Counted from the stretch's first letter, positions 34,803 through 46,167 are shown. The stretch: DNA of 64,000 bases from Uloborus plumipes (GCA_038373865.1 JAXGGA010002920.1:1-64000), one strand, 5' to 3'. A program made the numbers and translations. Notes: a model not told the origin generated them from the sequence alone.

Positions 34803-37800
34803 GGGTAAGTGCTCCAGTAGTCGGCCATTTAAGAAATCTTTTGTGGATCTTGGCTAACCTAGAACTTTCATCTATCAATACAGCAACAAAAACAAGGTAA
34901 AACTTTAGAATGAACCTTTCTGATAGTGAATCACCTACTTGTTTCAGAAATTAAAAAAAAAAAATAATGTTAAAATCCAAGCTGTTGTCAACACTAGTAA
35001 ATGCTCCAGTAGTCGGCCACAGAAATCCAGTGCTCGGCCACGTTGAATCCAGTAATCAGCCACTTCATTTTCATTGATCTTATCTGATATAGTGGGTTGA
35101 ATTAAAAAATACAAAACAAGGGGAAACTTACAACGAACCAGACACGTCATTTTGGGGGTCAGGAGGGGGTGGGGTCAATTGCTCCCCCCCCGGTTTTGAG
35201 AAATCAGGTAATTAATATATAAGTGGGCGTGGTGTTTGCTTTTTCCGATGAAATTGCATTGTGTTTGTACCCTTGTCCCCCCCCCCCTCTAGAAACGTGA
35301 AATGATGTGCCTGCAGCGATGCATTATACTTAGTCTGGTCATATTTTTCATGGTACTTCTGGTACTCAACTGTGTAGAAGATCATGTTAGTGTACTTCTT
35401 GATACACTATGTGCTTTACTTATTTCTCTAACTATCAATCTACCATTATTAATTTTAGACAGGACAATTAGCACAGAACTCTCAGGACATTAATGTTTTT
35501 ATACTTTAGCTGCCTAAAAAGTTTTATTTTAAAAACTCGAGCTAAAAAAGTATTTTTTTATGAATAACGTCTACAAATATGTCTATATCAAAAAGAAAAT
35601 AATTTAAAACACCAAAAGAAGCTTCATAAGGGTATGAGTATAAATGGCGCAACACTTTTTTCCCAACATACTTAGCCCCCCTCCATCCCTTTTTCTTAAT
35701 GTTTCAGAATTCAAGCTACCCTCCCCTACCATACCATAACGCGCAAACAGTGTGAGATAAGTGATTAAAGATAAAATAAATGTTGTTGCAACAAAGTACA
35801 GTAGCCCCTCATTATATCGCTCATTCGGATATATCGCTCTTTTCTTTTGTCTCTCCCACCCCCTAAAAAAACTTCTAGTTCGAAACCATTTTTGAGAAAA
35901 TATGTAAGGTGCTCAGAAAAGGTCTGTTTCTCATTTATTTTTTGTCATCAATGAACAAAACGAAGGTTCTTCTATTCTTCTGAATTCGCTGAAAAGAAGC
36001 AGCAAATTTCTGTCACTTAAACTTGCATACTGCAGACACAGTTTGGAAACTACTGAACACTTTCTTTTGTACTGATACAATGAGTGAAAAGCATCTGTTA
36101 GTAATGTGTAGTAGTAATTATCTATAAAAGTTATATTTTTTTGTTACTTTTGACTGAAAAAAAAAGTTAATGTTCGAATAAATGAATTTTTATGTATGTG
36201 CACGTATAACTTACTTGCATGCTGGATAGAAAACTATTTTTAATGACCTCAGTTATATCGCGCTTTTTTCTTGTCCCCCGAAAAGAGCAATATAACGTGG
36301 TGTTACTGTATTACGTATTGCGTATACGTAGTTTGAGCTTAAAAGTTAAAAAAAAAAAGTTTCTGAAGAAAAGAATTTCAGCAGCACTTACTAAAGATGC
36401 AAGAAGGGACAAAATAAATGAAGTTTATATAAAATGTACAAAATGTACTTGCTTAGGAAGTAAAAAAAACAGGAATAGTTTTGAAGTGAACAGCAGTTTT
36501 TAGTGATAATGACCAAAGAATTAAGAAATGAAAAACTGCTTTATTGTTTATGTAAACATAAAGACGTAATAATAGAGTCGACACAATTCTTGACCAATAA
36601 TCACGTCGGCACTTAACTGGTTCACATTCATTAAAACGGAATTTCAACATACGGAACATAAAACTAAAACTGTAGTTTCAGAAATGACAGCTTCCAAAAC
36701 TGTGCAAGTAAAAATACATTCAAAAATGCGCTAAAAGGAATCTCCATCGAGGCTTCATCTAGCACAGAATGCTCCACTGAAGCAAGGTTACTTGTTTTAA
36801 ACTCATTGAAGTAAGATGAAATGAGGAAGTAAAAGGAACTCGGGATGTCATGAAAGTAATCTTACAGCTTTCGACAAGAATACTAGTAAACAAGGAATAA
36901 CCTTGAAAACAAACCAAAATTTAGTTTGCAACAATGTAACCACATAGTTTTGAAATTAACTCAGCACAATTCTAATCCTCTAGCGAAGAAAACTCAAGAA
37001 GTCAAACATTTGGAGAGAATCATTAGTGAAAATGTACCAACATTTGAAACAATTATCCTAAATAGAGCACAGGGGTCTTGAACCTTTGGTAAAGCAAAAA
37101 GTTAAGCATAATAGCAAAAGAAAGAATAACTACATGCTTGGCACTCATTAAATAATTTGAGTCTATGTGACTATTGAAGTAATGCATCTTATCTCCTATA
37201 ATTGGGGAATGTTTATTAACTGCCGAATAAGTATCAATAGAAGTCAAATCACTTGTTTTGCCAATTTCATTAGTTTAAGATAAAATTTGATAAGAAAAAC
37301 TATAAAAACACCATTTGATAATAACTAGATGAGTATTAAAACTTATAATCTTAACTCAACGTATGCATATTTAAAAATCTTTTTTTTTAGAATTTTCTAT
37401 TAAATTTACAACACTAGAAGCAATAAAATGTCGAAATGGTGGTCAAAAGAAGTTAAGACATTTAATTTAATTACTATTTTTCAAGAAAAATAAACTTTGG
37501 AAAAGGTATTTTTACTCAAAACAGTTAAACTGTCGCTGTATTTCAATAAGTTAATTTAGCGTTAATTTGATGAACCCATATTAAGAATGAAAAGCTACAT
37601 TAAGTATGTGGCTGACTACTGGATAAATCATCCAAACTGCTTAGAACCAGTGGTCGGCCTACCATGGCCGACTATTGGAAATGCAGAATTCTGTACCCAG
37701 TAGTCGGCCACCCCTTTAAAAAACGATCGAGTCTAACCAGGAGTTCGCTCTTTCATTGAAACATTATGTTAGACATTCCATTAAGATAAAAATCACTCAA

Positions 37801-38102
37801 ATTTACAGTAGAATTAAATTAATAAGTGTAATTCGCCAATTTAATAAGACGTGTCCTCTTTGCTGAAAAATAAGCAGAATCGCAATCTTGGATGATGGGC
37901 ACACCATTCAAAATGAAATGACTCATTACTAATTCAAAAAAAGTACCCAAAACTTAACTGCCACTGGTTGATGATTGAGAATAGGTACATGAATGTGTGA
38001 ATGCGCCATATCTGATTTTGAATAAAAAATGTACTATTTATGAGGAATTTGATGTCATTGTGGCCGTCTTCTAGAGACGGGCCGACTACTGGAGCACTTA
38101 CC
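34803..38102. mobile_element. 3.3-kb TIR element with repeated CCAGTAGTCGGCCA motif
   Basis: The ends GGTAAGTGCTCCAGTAGTCG (left) and its complement (right) are about 24-bp inverted repeats. The host repeat can be realigned across the insertion, and ATA is duplicated (34800-34802, 38103-38105). The terminal motif CCAGTAGTCGGCCA or variants recur inside: 35001, 35025, 35049 on one side and about 37612, 37650, 37669 and 37700 in opposite orientation on the other. No transposase was recognised. A pogo-like MITE (35799-36308) is nested inside. Confidence 0.8.
35799..36308. mobile_element. pogo-like MITE with TA duplication
   Basis: Ends CAGTAGCCCCTCATTATATC and the complement of CAGTAACACCACGTTATATT are inverted repeats, with TA on both sides. 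Imperfect ATATCGCTC motifs recur near each end. About 510 bp, non-coding. CAGTNNNNCC ends with TA targets fit pogo/Tigger-type elements. Confidence 0.7.
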
Positions 38103-38617
38103 ATATTACAAACATTTCGATCAATACTAAGCCTAGAAATTGGTATTCAACACATTAGTTATAACATTTTTTTTTAGTTTGTTACAGTGTTTAGTCTTTG
38201 TCAGTACCTGATACAGAAATTGCCATCTTCAATTTCCTGACTTAGGTATTTGAAATAAAACTGCACATGAATTTTATATTTATTTATTTATTTTTTAACA
38301 CTTTGAAGATCAAAATAAGCAATAAGTATTTCTATTATCTATAAATTCAATTCAATATCAATTTTAGAAAAATATCAGTTTTAAAAATTCAATAGTCAAT
38401 GCTTTTTCCACATTTCCCCAATAAGAGTTTTTTTTTTAGGAGGTCACAATGACCTATATCTTTTCAAGGCCCTGCTGATTCTGTGAAAAAAGTAAAAGTA
38501 GCAGGCAGTAGTTTGGTGCACTATGTTTCAATGATAAAAATATAATTCCTGAAAACCCCCGAAAAAACCTGGGCTTTTGATCAAAAACACAGGTGGGCTG
38601 GGCTTTTTCAAACCCTG

Positions 38618-38998
38618 GGGGGATGGTGCTTTTTAGTAAATAAAGTTGCGCTGTAGTAGTGAAAAAATATCGAAAAGTTATTTCCAAAATGTGTTTCCTA
38701 ATGAAATGTATTTAATTTAAATGTTTTTTACAAAATCCAGTCACAAATGTTGGGGGTGTGGCGCAACCCCTGGCACCCCCATAAGTCCGCTTATGAGTAA
38801 CACATAACAGTTGACAAGTATGAGAAGGGTCCTTCACTTATTTTCAAGGACTTTCAAGAACTCAGCAAAAAAATGAAGTACTTTTAATACTTCTCGAGGA
38901 GCTTTTGGAAAACCAAGTCATTTTCCAGGGCCCCAGTTATCCAAATAAAATTCAAGAACTTTTCAAGGACCGTGAAAGTCTGTAAGCGTGCTCCTCCC
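38618..38998 (-). other. Region just downstream of the SNW1 stop codon
   Basis: Probably includes the SNW1 3' untranslated region. About 38845-38970 contains CAAGGACTTTCAAG-type sequence related to the ends of the hAT-like element at 43737-45530, so transposon sequence abuts the stop codon. An AATAAA cluster on the minus strand occurs near 38276-38294, but the true poly(A) site cannot be placed. Confidence 0.45.
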
Positions 38999-39230
38999 TC
39001 AGTCCTTCCTCCTCTTCCCCCTCTCCTTCTCATAGTCCTCCTGTGGCCTCTTGCTGGCCCTCTTGGCCTCTGTCAAGAACTTGTCCAAACCAAAAGGATC
39101 TTCCTCATCTTGTTTCTCGAACTGTACCGGGCCATCTCTCCTGGCGGTACGGTCCGTACCGGCAAACTCCTTGTCTGGTACAAAGCGGTTTGTCTTAGCC
39201 AACTTCTCGAGATCCTCGCCATACGTGTCC
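38999..39230 (-). CDS. SNW1 (SKIP/Prp45), last coding exon
   Basis: Final exon of the SNW-domain protein SNW1. It reads DTYGEDLEKLAKTNRFVPDK, then EFAGTDRTARRDGPVQFEKQ, EEDPFGLDKFLTEAKRASKR and a lysine/arginine-rich end before TGA (38999-39001). TNRFVPDKEF, GPVQFE and DPFGLDKFL are family hallmarks of the C-terminal tail. The acceptor CTAG precedes 39230, and the first base completes an arginine codon split with the previous exon. SNW1 is a nuclear spliceosome subunit (Prp45 in yeast) and also a transcriptional coregulator in Notch/CSL and nuclear-receptor contexts. The exon is far richer in GC than the flanking introns. Confidence 0.96.
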
Positions 39231-39261
39231 CTAGGTGTAGAAATGAAGTTATAAAAACCAA

Positions 39262-39545
39262 GGTTTGCCAAAGAGATCCCACCTGGGTTTTTTCGGGTGG
39301 GTCCAATTGAAAAAAATCCCTATGTCAACAAAGTAGGTTTTTTCAAAATTTACTCCATATTAAAAAATATTTATTTTAGAAACAAACTAAATGTCATAAA
39401 AATTTCGATCAATACTGAGCCTAAAAATTGGTATTGATCAATTTAGTTACCATATTTAGTTTACACACACACTACAATATTTAATCTTGCCTAGTACATG
39501 TCCAGAAATTGCCATTTTCCTTTCCTAACAAATTATTCAGGGACA
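39262..39545 (+). repeat. CAGGGTT-family repeat, truncated copy
   Basis: It begins at CCACCTGGGTTTTTTCGGGT and runs through the block AAACAAACTAAATG and CCTAAAAATTGGTATTGATC shared with the copies at 34652 and 41839. It stops before the AGGTCA palindrome. It starts about 30 bp upstream of the acceptor of the last SNW1 exon. Confidence 0.7.
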
Positions 39546-40205
39546 AAAACAGCTCATACTCAAAAAAGAGGAAAAATTGCACAGCTTAAAATTTTGATAG
39601 ATTTTTTTTTTTTTAATATTATGCGAAAGCTACTCTTAATTTGAAATTGCCGTGAAATCGAAAGTTAAATCGGTAGATTGAAGGCATTTTTTTTTAAACC
39701 TCTTAATTGCTCATTCCCTTTTCTTTTTTAAGTCATTCAAAACAGTGCAGAAAAAAAAGTGGAGGGATGAAAGGGGGAGGGGGGTTGCAATATTAGATGA
39801 ATTAGAATTGTGTATCTCAAGAAAGATTTCGCTAACTTATGTTGTTAGGTCTTTAGGAATTTTGATGAATTTTACTGTTCTCCCTGAGCAAGTCTGAGAA
39901 GAGTTCTCTCACAGCTTTCATGTTCTTTGCTGAGCTTTTTGCACTGAGGAAGGGGCTCCATTGTAACTTTGAAATAGCTATTTGCTGTTCTTCCTACCTA
40001 ATTTGTGCTTTATTTACGTTGATTTTTAACTTCAATTACAGTACGTTGATTGTTTCAAAATTGATAAAATAGTGACTATAAAATGTTCTAGTGGAAAAAA
40101 ATTTCAAATAATTTTTGATTAAGAGGTTAAACCTAATTTTATTCCTTCATAATACTGTTTATTAACTCTGCTCAGACTGAATGCAAGTTTTAAAATACAG
40201 CTGAG

Positions 40206-40316
40206 ATCGGCTCCAAATTGGCTTGAAACAGCAGTGCCCATCCACCCAAGCTCAATGGTGCAAATTCCCCCCGAAAATTTTCCACAACCCTCTTTTGCTT
40301 TTTATTTTTACCCTAA
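40206..40316 (+). repeat. 111-bp tandem duplication of a MITE end and its flank
   Basis: The segment starting ATCGGCTCCAAATTGGCTTG is repeated at 40317 as ATCGGCTTTAAATTGGCTTG. Both units include the host flank (target duplication side) and the first part of the MITE at 40340-40742, so the duplication followed the insertion. Confidence 0.8.
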
Positions 40317-40339
40317 ATCGGCTTTAAATTGGCTTGAGA

Positions 40340-40742
40340 CAGCGGTGCCCATCCACCCAAGCTCAATGGTGCAAATTCCCCCCCGAAAATTTTCCACAAC
40401 CCTCTTTTGCTTTTTATTTTTACCCCTCTTTTTTATTTTATTTATTTTTTATATATTATTTATTTTTTTATATATTATTAATTTTTTTAAAGTTTGAATA
40501 ATGTGCAGAATAGAATTGTTATTTCCCTTCCAGACATTCCAAGCACACAAAATATAATAAATAATAATAAAGAAATAAAAGAAATAGTTTATCTTTTCAT
40601 TAAAAAAATCAGTAAATAACTAAAAGTAAAAAAATTACTGAATAAATAATTTAAACAAATAAATCAATTAGTTTTAAAAATTCCCCCAAAAGTTTTGATG
40701 GCACAACTTGTGCTGTAGCCCCCCCCCCCCCCGGCACCCCTG
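40340..40742 (+). mobile_element. hAT-type MITE (CAGGGGTGCC family), copy in SNW1 intron
   Basis: Ends CAGCGGTGCCCATCC and the complement of CAGGGGTGCC. Flanking octamers GCTTGAGA (40332-40339) and GCTCGAGA (40743-40750) differ by one base, fitting an aged 8-bp hAT duplication. It belongs with the elements at 51820-52323 and about 54146-54590, sharing AAGCTCAATGG and CTTTTTATTTTTACCCCTC. A long C run (about 40719-40732) is near the right end. Confidence 0.82.
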
Positions 40743-40853
40743 GCTCGAGACCGACTGGTCGATCGTGATCGAGAAGTTGCCTACTGCTGCCTCAAATGAT
40801 AGAATAAAATAAAAAACTGTTACAAACAAATCGAGCCCTTTCAAGAATCTCAC

Positions 40854-41102
40854 CTGTCCTGCCCTTGGCGTGGCCGGTATATGCCCTGCGCCACCGCCTG
40901 GCTCGACCTCCAGGGCCGGTCGTAGACGTTGTAGTCCTCTTCCTCCCCGAAACCGCTGTCCATGCCTTTGCTTGAGTTGAAGAGCCGCTGGTCAAACTGC
41001 AGTTCGCTCGACTGCCTGGCTCCAGGCATGCCCAGCGCAATCTGCTCGCTGATGTCGCGCTCCCGCTGCTTCTCCAGCTTGCTTCGCTTGTCGGGGGCAG
41101 CC
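40854..41102 (-). CDS. SNW1, penultimate coding exon
   Basis: It reads AAPDKRSKLEKQRERDISEQ, then IALGMPGARQSSELQFDQRL, FNSSKGMDSGFGEEEDYNVY, DRPWRSSQAVAQGIYRPRQG. This is the part downstream of the SNW domain, where RDISEVIALG, QYDQRLFN, SKGMDSGF and YNVYD are conserved in animals. Acceptor TTTTTAG precedes 41102 and donor GTGAGA follows 40854. Its 249 bases leave one base at the start and two at the end, so phases match both neighbours. No frameshift or stop. Confidence 0.96.
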
Positions 41103-41588
41103 CTAAAAAGAAAATTTGGGAAACTGAAGTCTTGGAACTGAAGTCTCTCTCACACACAAGCACTTAATTCATATCGAATTGAGTTTATGTATTACCGTTA
41201 AAGTATGAAATCCGTTATTTTGTAGAATACCTAGTTATAGCTGATAGTGTCCGTTAAAATACAAAACTCTCTTGTATTTCATGGGTTAACTAGTTATTTT
41301 ATAGAATAAGGATCTGCGACCCGTTAAAGTAAAATAATATATATCACATAGCTCGCTTTTTAATACACTTTGATTTGTTTCACATATGGGTTTGTATGTA
41401 TGTAACTCTGAAAAAAAGATGAAATTCATGTTCTTTACAAATATAAAACTAATAAATTTATTACTATTAGTAATACTAAAGGCTAAACTATATTATTACT
41501 TATTGATGTATTATAAGTTTCGGTTGTGTTTGCATGTAACTCTGAACAAAAGATAAAATTCACGTTTCTTGCTAACATAAAAGTAATA

Positions 41589-41762
41589 CAGTGAAACCTG
41601 TGTTTAACCATACTGTACACAACGATAAACCTGCCTATTACGATATTTTGGTTTGGTCCCAGCCAACTTCCCATCTACTCAATGCAAAACTGTCTATAAT
41701 GATAATCTGTCTATGATATTTTTTCTCGGTCCTTTGAGTATCGTTATACACAGATTTCACTG
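41589..41762. mobile_element. pogo-like 174-bp MITE with TA duplication
   Basis: Ends CAGTGAAACCTGTGTTTAAC and the complement of CAGTGAAATCTGTGTATAAC, with TA outside both. Short inner repeats of the type ATAACGATA are seen (for example CTATAATGATAATCTG). Non-coding. Ends of this form with TA duplications are typical of pogo/Tigger-derived MITEs. Confidence 0.8.
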
Positions 41763-41838
41763 TATATTTAATGTCATTATTAATACTAAAGACTACTATA
41801 TTACATGATGATGTATTTATAAGTGCATGTAAACTCAG

Positions 41839-42721
41839 CAGGGTTCTCCAAAGCGGACGTAGCCCACTTGAAAAAAACCACTAAGTCGGTAAAGTGGGTT
41901 TTTTCAAAATTTGTTGCACATTGAAAATGTTTACTTTAGATACAAACTAAATGTTATAAATATTTTGATATACACTAAGCCTAGAAATTGGTATTGATCA
42001 ATTTAGTTATAATATTCAGTTTATTATAATATTTAGTCTTGATCAGTACCTGGTTTAGAAACTGACATCATCCTTTCCTGAGAGATTATTAGGTATTAAA
42101 AATCAAACTGCACGTGAATTTCACTTACTTTTTTTTTTAAAATACTTAAAAGATCAAAAAAAGCAATAATTATTTCAATCTATAAATTCAATTCAGTATC
42201 AATTAAAAATGTAACATCGATTTAAAAATTCAGTAATACAATGCTTTTTCAAAATTTGTTAAAGAAGTTTTTAGAAGGTCACAGTGACCTCTCTTTAGGT
42301 CTCCCCTGATTCTATGAAATGTAACAGTAGGTGCACAATGTTCAAGTAAAGAATATAAAAATGATTCTTGAAAAAACACGATAAAGCCCAGGTTTTTCAT
42401 CAAAAACACGAAAAAAAACTGGGTTTTTGATTAACCTTTAGGAGTCGGGCGGTACACATGCTGTACTGTAACTATTTTTTTTTTAGAGGACAAGGTTGAG
42501 ATTTTCACTCGAACCCTTCGGAGACAGGGATTTTTTCAAGGTTTCAAACGTCTGGTACGACAGTTTATACCTTCTCTTTTCAATGGAAAAGAAATCTGTG
42601 GTTCAACTGTCATATTACCTGGGTTGAAAGAAAAATTTCTAAAAAAACAGCCCGGATCAAAAATGTTAAAAACACAGGTTGGCTGGGCTCTTTAAAAAAA
42701 ACCCAGGTTTTTCAAACCCTG
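41839..42721 (+). repeat. CAGGGTT-family repeat, full copy with AGGTCA palindrome
   Basis: Begins CAGGGTTCTCCAAAGCGGAC and ends CAGGTTTTTCAAACCCTG, with the perfect palindrome AGGTCACAGTGACCT at 42276-42290. A TTAA MITE is inserted at 42435-42665. About 650 bp without it. No coding capacity and no clear target duplication. Confidence 0.75.
42435..42665 (-). mobile_element. TTAA-flanked MITE, copy 3 (piggyBac-type), inverted
   Basis: 231 bp with TTAA at 42431-42434 and 42666-42669. It is the reverse complement of the 3754 and 33308 copies. The end CCTTTAGGAGTCGGGC (16 bp) is followed at 42451 by the palindrome-like GGTACACATGCTGTACT. Confidence 0.85.
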
Positions 42722-42972
42722 ATTTATAGTTTATACACTGCATAAATGCCATAAATTGCTTGTTTTTCATATCAATTGTCTATCATTAGTTTATTTACAG
42801 AATACCTAGTTATTTCATTTTAGATAAATTGTTTATTTTACATTTTAACTGTCTCTCATTATTTAATTAGCATTTCTCTTTTCGATCTGTCTCATATCAC
42901 CCTATCTGCATGCACAACATTTCGGGGACACAGAGAGAGAAAATTTAGGAAGCTGAAGTCTTCCATACTGAC

Positions 42973-43221
42973 CTAGCAATATTTCGGTCCCTTTGGCGCT
43001 CCTTGTGCCTCTCATACCTCAGGGCCTCCCTCTCCCTGAGGTCCTGGTCCCCACCCCCTCCCCCCTCCGCTGGCTGCTGATTGGCCGTCGTCCTGATCCC
43101 TGCCCTCTGCTCCCTGGCCTGTTGGGCCAGTTTGCGCAGATGCTCCTCCTTTTTCTCTTTCTCTTTCTGAGCCAGTTTCTTCTCGAGTTGAGCGCGCAGT
43201 TCAACGGCTTCTCGGGCCTTC
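42973..43221 (-). CDS. SNW1 coding exon with coiled-coil-like charged region
   Basis: It reads KAREAVELRAQLEKKLAQKE, then KEKKEEHLRKLAQQAREQRA, GIRTTANQQPAEGGGGGDQD, LREREALRYERHKERQRDRN. This is the highly charged helical segment after the SNW domain (AREAVE.RAQ.E.K.AQKEKEK in animals). The glycine-rich insertion at QPAEGGGGGDQD lies where other animals vary. Acceptor CCACAG precedes 43221 and donor GTCAGT follows 42973. Phases (1 base, then 82 codons, then 2 bases) match both neighbours. Confidence 0.96.
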
Positions 43222-43736
43222 CTGTGGAAAGAAAAAAAAAGAACATGAGCATGACATATTTACAGCTGCTAACATTGAAAGCTGAAAATTAGCGAGACTT
43301 GTGCATAAAATGAAACTTTTTATTAAGAAATTTAACAATAAACATGTCAGCGCTAAAAGGGTTTTTTAAAACATAAGGGGTTTTACAAATAGAGTCAGTT
43401 AACATATCAAGAGTCGGAAATAAGACTACTGTTGTTTTTGTTTTTTTAAGTTAACTAAAGGGCTCCACCCTTGTTCGCTTTGCTCACCAACATATAAAAG
43501 AGACCCCCCCCCCCCCCCATTCTGGTATAAAAAAATGAAAAAAATAAGTACATAATTAAAAAACATAGTAAAATATCTAGCCCAAACAGAAAATCTTGTA
43601 CTTTTTCCCTCCCAGAAAAAAAAAAAAACTCAAACACGCAATGTAATTCATATGAAATAACTTAACAAAATAAAATACCATTAGCATAAGGAAAACTTTT
43701 CTTAAATGTTAAAAAAAAAAAAGAAAGAAAATATGG

Positions 43737-45530
43737 CAGGGTTCGTACACACTTCTTTAAAAAAAATTCAAGGACTTTTAAGGACTTTCAAGGACTAAAA
43801 AATCCGAAAAATAAGGACCTCAAAATAATTAATAACAAATTGGCCTATACATTTTCAACATTTCCAAATGTTTCTTTTTTTTTCACATAAAAGATAGATT
43901 AAAAATATAACAAAAAAAAAATCCTAAAAGTTTCCCGCAATAACAAAACAGAAAGAAAAATCTGAAACTGAAAATCCCATTACATATCTTTTAATTCCAA
44001 ACTTTTCTCTGATAATTTTACATCCAAAGAACTTACCGTATATACTCGCGTATAAGTCGAAAAATTTAGTCCAAAAAATGAAGTTGAAAGTTAGGGGGTC
44101 GACTTATACGCGGGGCAGAATTTCCGAAATTTTTTCCCAAACAACTTTTGGAAAAAAAAAACACTCAAAAACGAGAAGATTTTTCAAATTCAGTCCAACT
44201 ATTTTAAACAGACGCTAAAGAAGTAAATACTCATACATTCTACTGTATTTTTGCATGATTTGATTGTGAAATAAAGAATAAATATTTACAATAAACGAAA
44301 CCGACGTCGTGAAAAGTGCGGGAATTGCCGAATTCGCGAATTTTCCGATTGATGGTGTTTATCCTTTTGAAACAGAATGTAACACTGCTACATCGCAAAA
44401 TTTTATTGATAATAATAATGCAAAATAAAAGCAACAAATAGCAAAAATTGTCGCTGCAAAATCAAACCCTTACAAAAACCGCGATCGTAAATCGAACCCT
44501 TTACAAAAATCGCGATCGCAAAAATGAACTTTGGTGAAAAAGAATAACAATCGTGTTATTTTCAACACAAGAATGCTCACTACATTTCATTTTCCTTCTT
44601 TATAAAACGCTTATATATTTAAAATCGCGGTAAAACGTTCCCGAATCGGTGCCGTTTTACGAAAATCGAGATTGCAAAAATGAACACTTTTGGTGAAAAG
44701 GAATGACAATCGTGCTGTTTTTAACACAAGAATGTTCCAGTGCAGTTCAATTTCCTTCTTTTCAAAACATTTATATTTAAAAATCGTGGCAAAAGGTTCC
44801 CGATCATTTAAGAAAGTGCGGTCTCGACTTATACGCGGGTTTTCGATTTTTTCCCGATTTTCCTTAAAAAAGTAGGGGGGTCGACTTATACCCGAGATCG
44901 ACCTATACGCGAGTATATAAGGTATTTCAATTTCTTTTTCACTTAGTGTTTTTCTTAGTTCATGTAATGTAATTGCATAAACAAGTTAATGTCCTTAGTT
45001 TTTTCAGCCTCATCTGCCAACTGATTAGCTTTTGCATTTGTCTCCATTATGTCCTTTTGAAGAAACATTTTCTTGTTTTTTTAAAAAATTACTTCCTCCT
45101 CTAATGCTTTTCGTTAGACCACTCGGTGGGGGGGAAGCATCATGGGGGAAGCCGTAAGCGTTCGGCTAACGTAGTTCAGTTTCTTATCAGTTGTTTAAAT
45201 TTGACCAATTGTGTCCCTGATTTGGCACCTGCATTGATGGATATGGACTCCTAGAACAGGAGTGAAGCTGCCCACCCCCCGCCCCCTCTTAACTCTGAAT
45301 AGAGTTCTCGGAATGAAGTGCGGCCGAAGCGGAAATATTGCACTTGCAACCCTGCAGTGTAGAAATCGCTCTAATCGAAAAACGGCAATCTGATTTTTTG
45401 AAATAAGGGCAGAGTAAAAATAAGGACTTTCAAGGACTTGGGACATTAAAATAAGGACTTTTAAGCACTTTTAAGGCTAAATAAAAAAATAAGGACTTAT
45501 AAGGACTTTCAAGGACCCGTACGAACCCTG
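43737..45530. mobile_element. hAT-like element with reiterated AAGGACTTT motif
   Basis: Ends CAGGGTTCGTACACACTT and the complement of CAGGGTTCGTACGGGTCC. The short motif CAAGGACTTTTAAGGACTTT is repeated at the left end, with matching AAGGACTT units at the right end (45421-45515). TATGG occurs directly on both sides, but a full 8-bp duplication is not evident. No transposase seen. A separate element (44034-44924) is nested inside. Confidence 0.75.
44034..44924. mobile_element. Nested MITE with TATAAGTCGA ends
   Basis: Ends TACCGTATATACTCGCGTAT and the complement of TACCTTATATACTCGCGTAT form inverted repeats, followed inside on each side by GTCGACTTATACGCGGG-type sequence. The middle has a diverged tandem unit with GCGATCGTAAATCGAACC and AAAATGAAC blocks (about 44470-44800). 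No coding sequence. The target duplication could not be fixed. Confidence 0.75.
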
Positions 45531-46167
45531 TATGGGATAAAAGCAATCGTGTATATTTTGTTGAATTGAGACGAGCAATAAACAAAATTAAGCGTCACCG
45601 GTTTTGTTTGTCGAACGCGATCTTGTTGAAAAAGTTTTGGAGCAGTTTGGTTGAATGTAATGTAATTTTTTTTGAGTTGAAGATTGAAAAAACCACTTCT
45701 ATCTCCTGTTATAATTAACAGAGAGAAATGGAATCAACATCACCCTTTTCAGAAAAAAAAATCTTTAAAAGTATATAAAACATAAGGGGGTGAGGGAATT
45801 TTTTTGCCCCCTAATTTGATGAAATATGAAATTTCTGCTTAAAAAATTTCAAAAAAAACTAATTCAAAATTAAGAAAATAGCTCCGAGGTGAAAATATAC
45901 GGGGCTCAAACTAATTTTGTACCAAGTTTCAAGTCTGTAGGTGCTATGGGGCCACCTGGACGCAGACCAGCTACAAACATCCTTTCACAATATCTTTTAG
46001 GTTAATTTTTTTTTAATATACAGAGAAAATATTTCCCTCTGTTTTACAAAATTCTCTAAGTATAGCAATTGGTTTCTCCTAAGATTTATAAAAACTGCCA
46101 GATTTTTAACAGAAATTAGAGAAACTCATTCATTAGCAAAACTGTTTGCAAACTATCAATAGATTAC

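Larger units (their letters stand above)
34652..38617 (+). repeat. CAGGGTT repeat with AGGTCA palindrome, copy A (interrupted)
   Basis: Starts CAGGGTTCCCCAAAGTGGGC and ends TTTTTCAAACCCTG. The 3.3-kb TIR element at 34803-38102 sits inside; without it the copy is about 670 bp. It contains AGGTCACAATGACCT (38441-38455). Related copies: 39262-39545, 41839-42721, 49409-49690 (inverted) and 57806-58137. CAGGG termini hint at hAT, but no 8-bp duplication could be verified because the flanks are G runs. Confidence 0.7.
39231..40853 (-). other. SNW1 intron between the last two coding exons
   Basis: 1623 bp with GTGAGA donor and CTAG acceptor. It holds a partial CAGGGTT repeat (39262-39545), a short purine-rich G tract near 39765-39786 and the CAGGGGTGCCC-type MITE with its tandem duplication (40206-40742). 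Confidence 0.85.
41103..42972 (-). other. SNW1 intron (1.9 kb)
   Basis: 1870 bp with donor GTCAGT and acceptor TTTTTAG. It contains a pogo-like MITE (41589-41762) and a full CAGGGTT repeat (41839-42721) carrying the third TTAA MITE. Confidence 0.85.
43222..46167 (-). other. SNW1 intron (2.9 kb)
   Basis: 2946 bp with donor GTAATC and acceptor CCACAG. Mostly a hAT-like element (43737-45530) with a second element nested in it. A C run is at about 43503-43519. The rest (43222-43736, 45531-46167) shows nothing further. Confidence 0.85.

Noticed and set aside
42276..42290. Functional link between nuclear-receptor-like palindromes and SNW1's coregulator role
   Set aside because: The sites belong to a dispersed repeat, so their presence in SNW1 introns needs no functional explanation.
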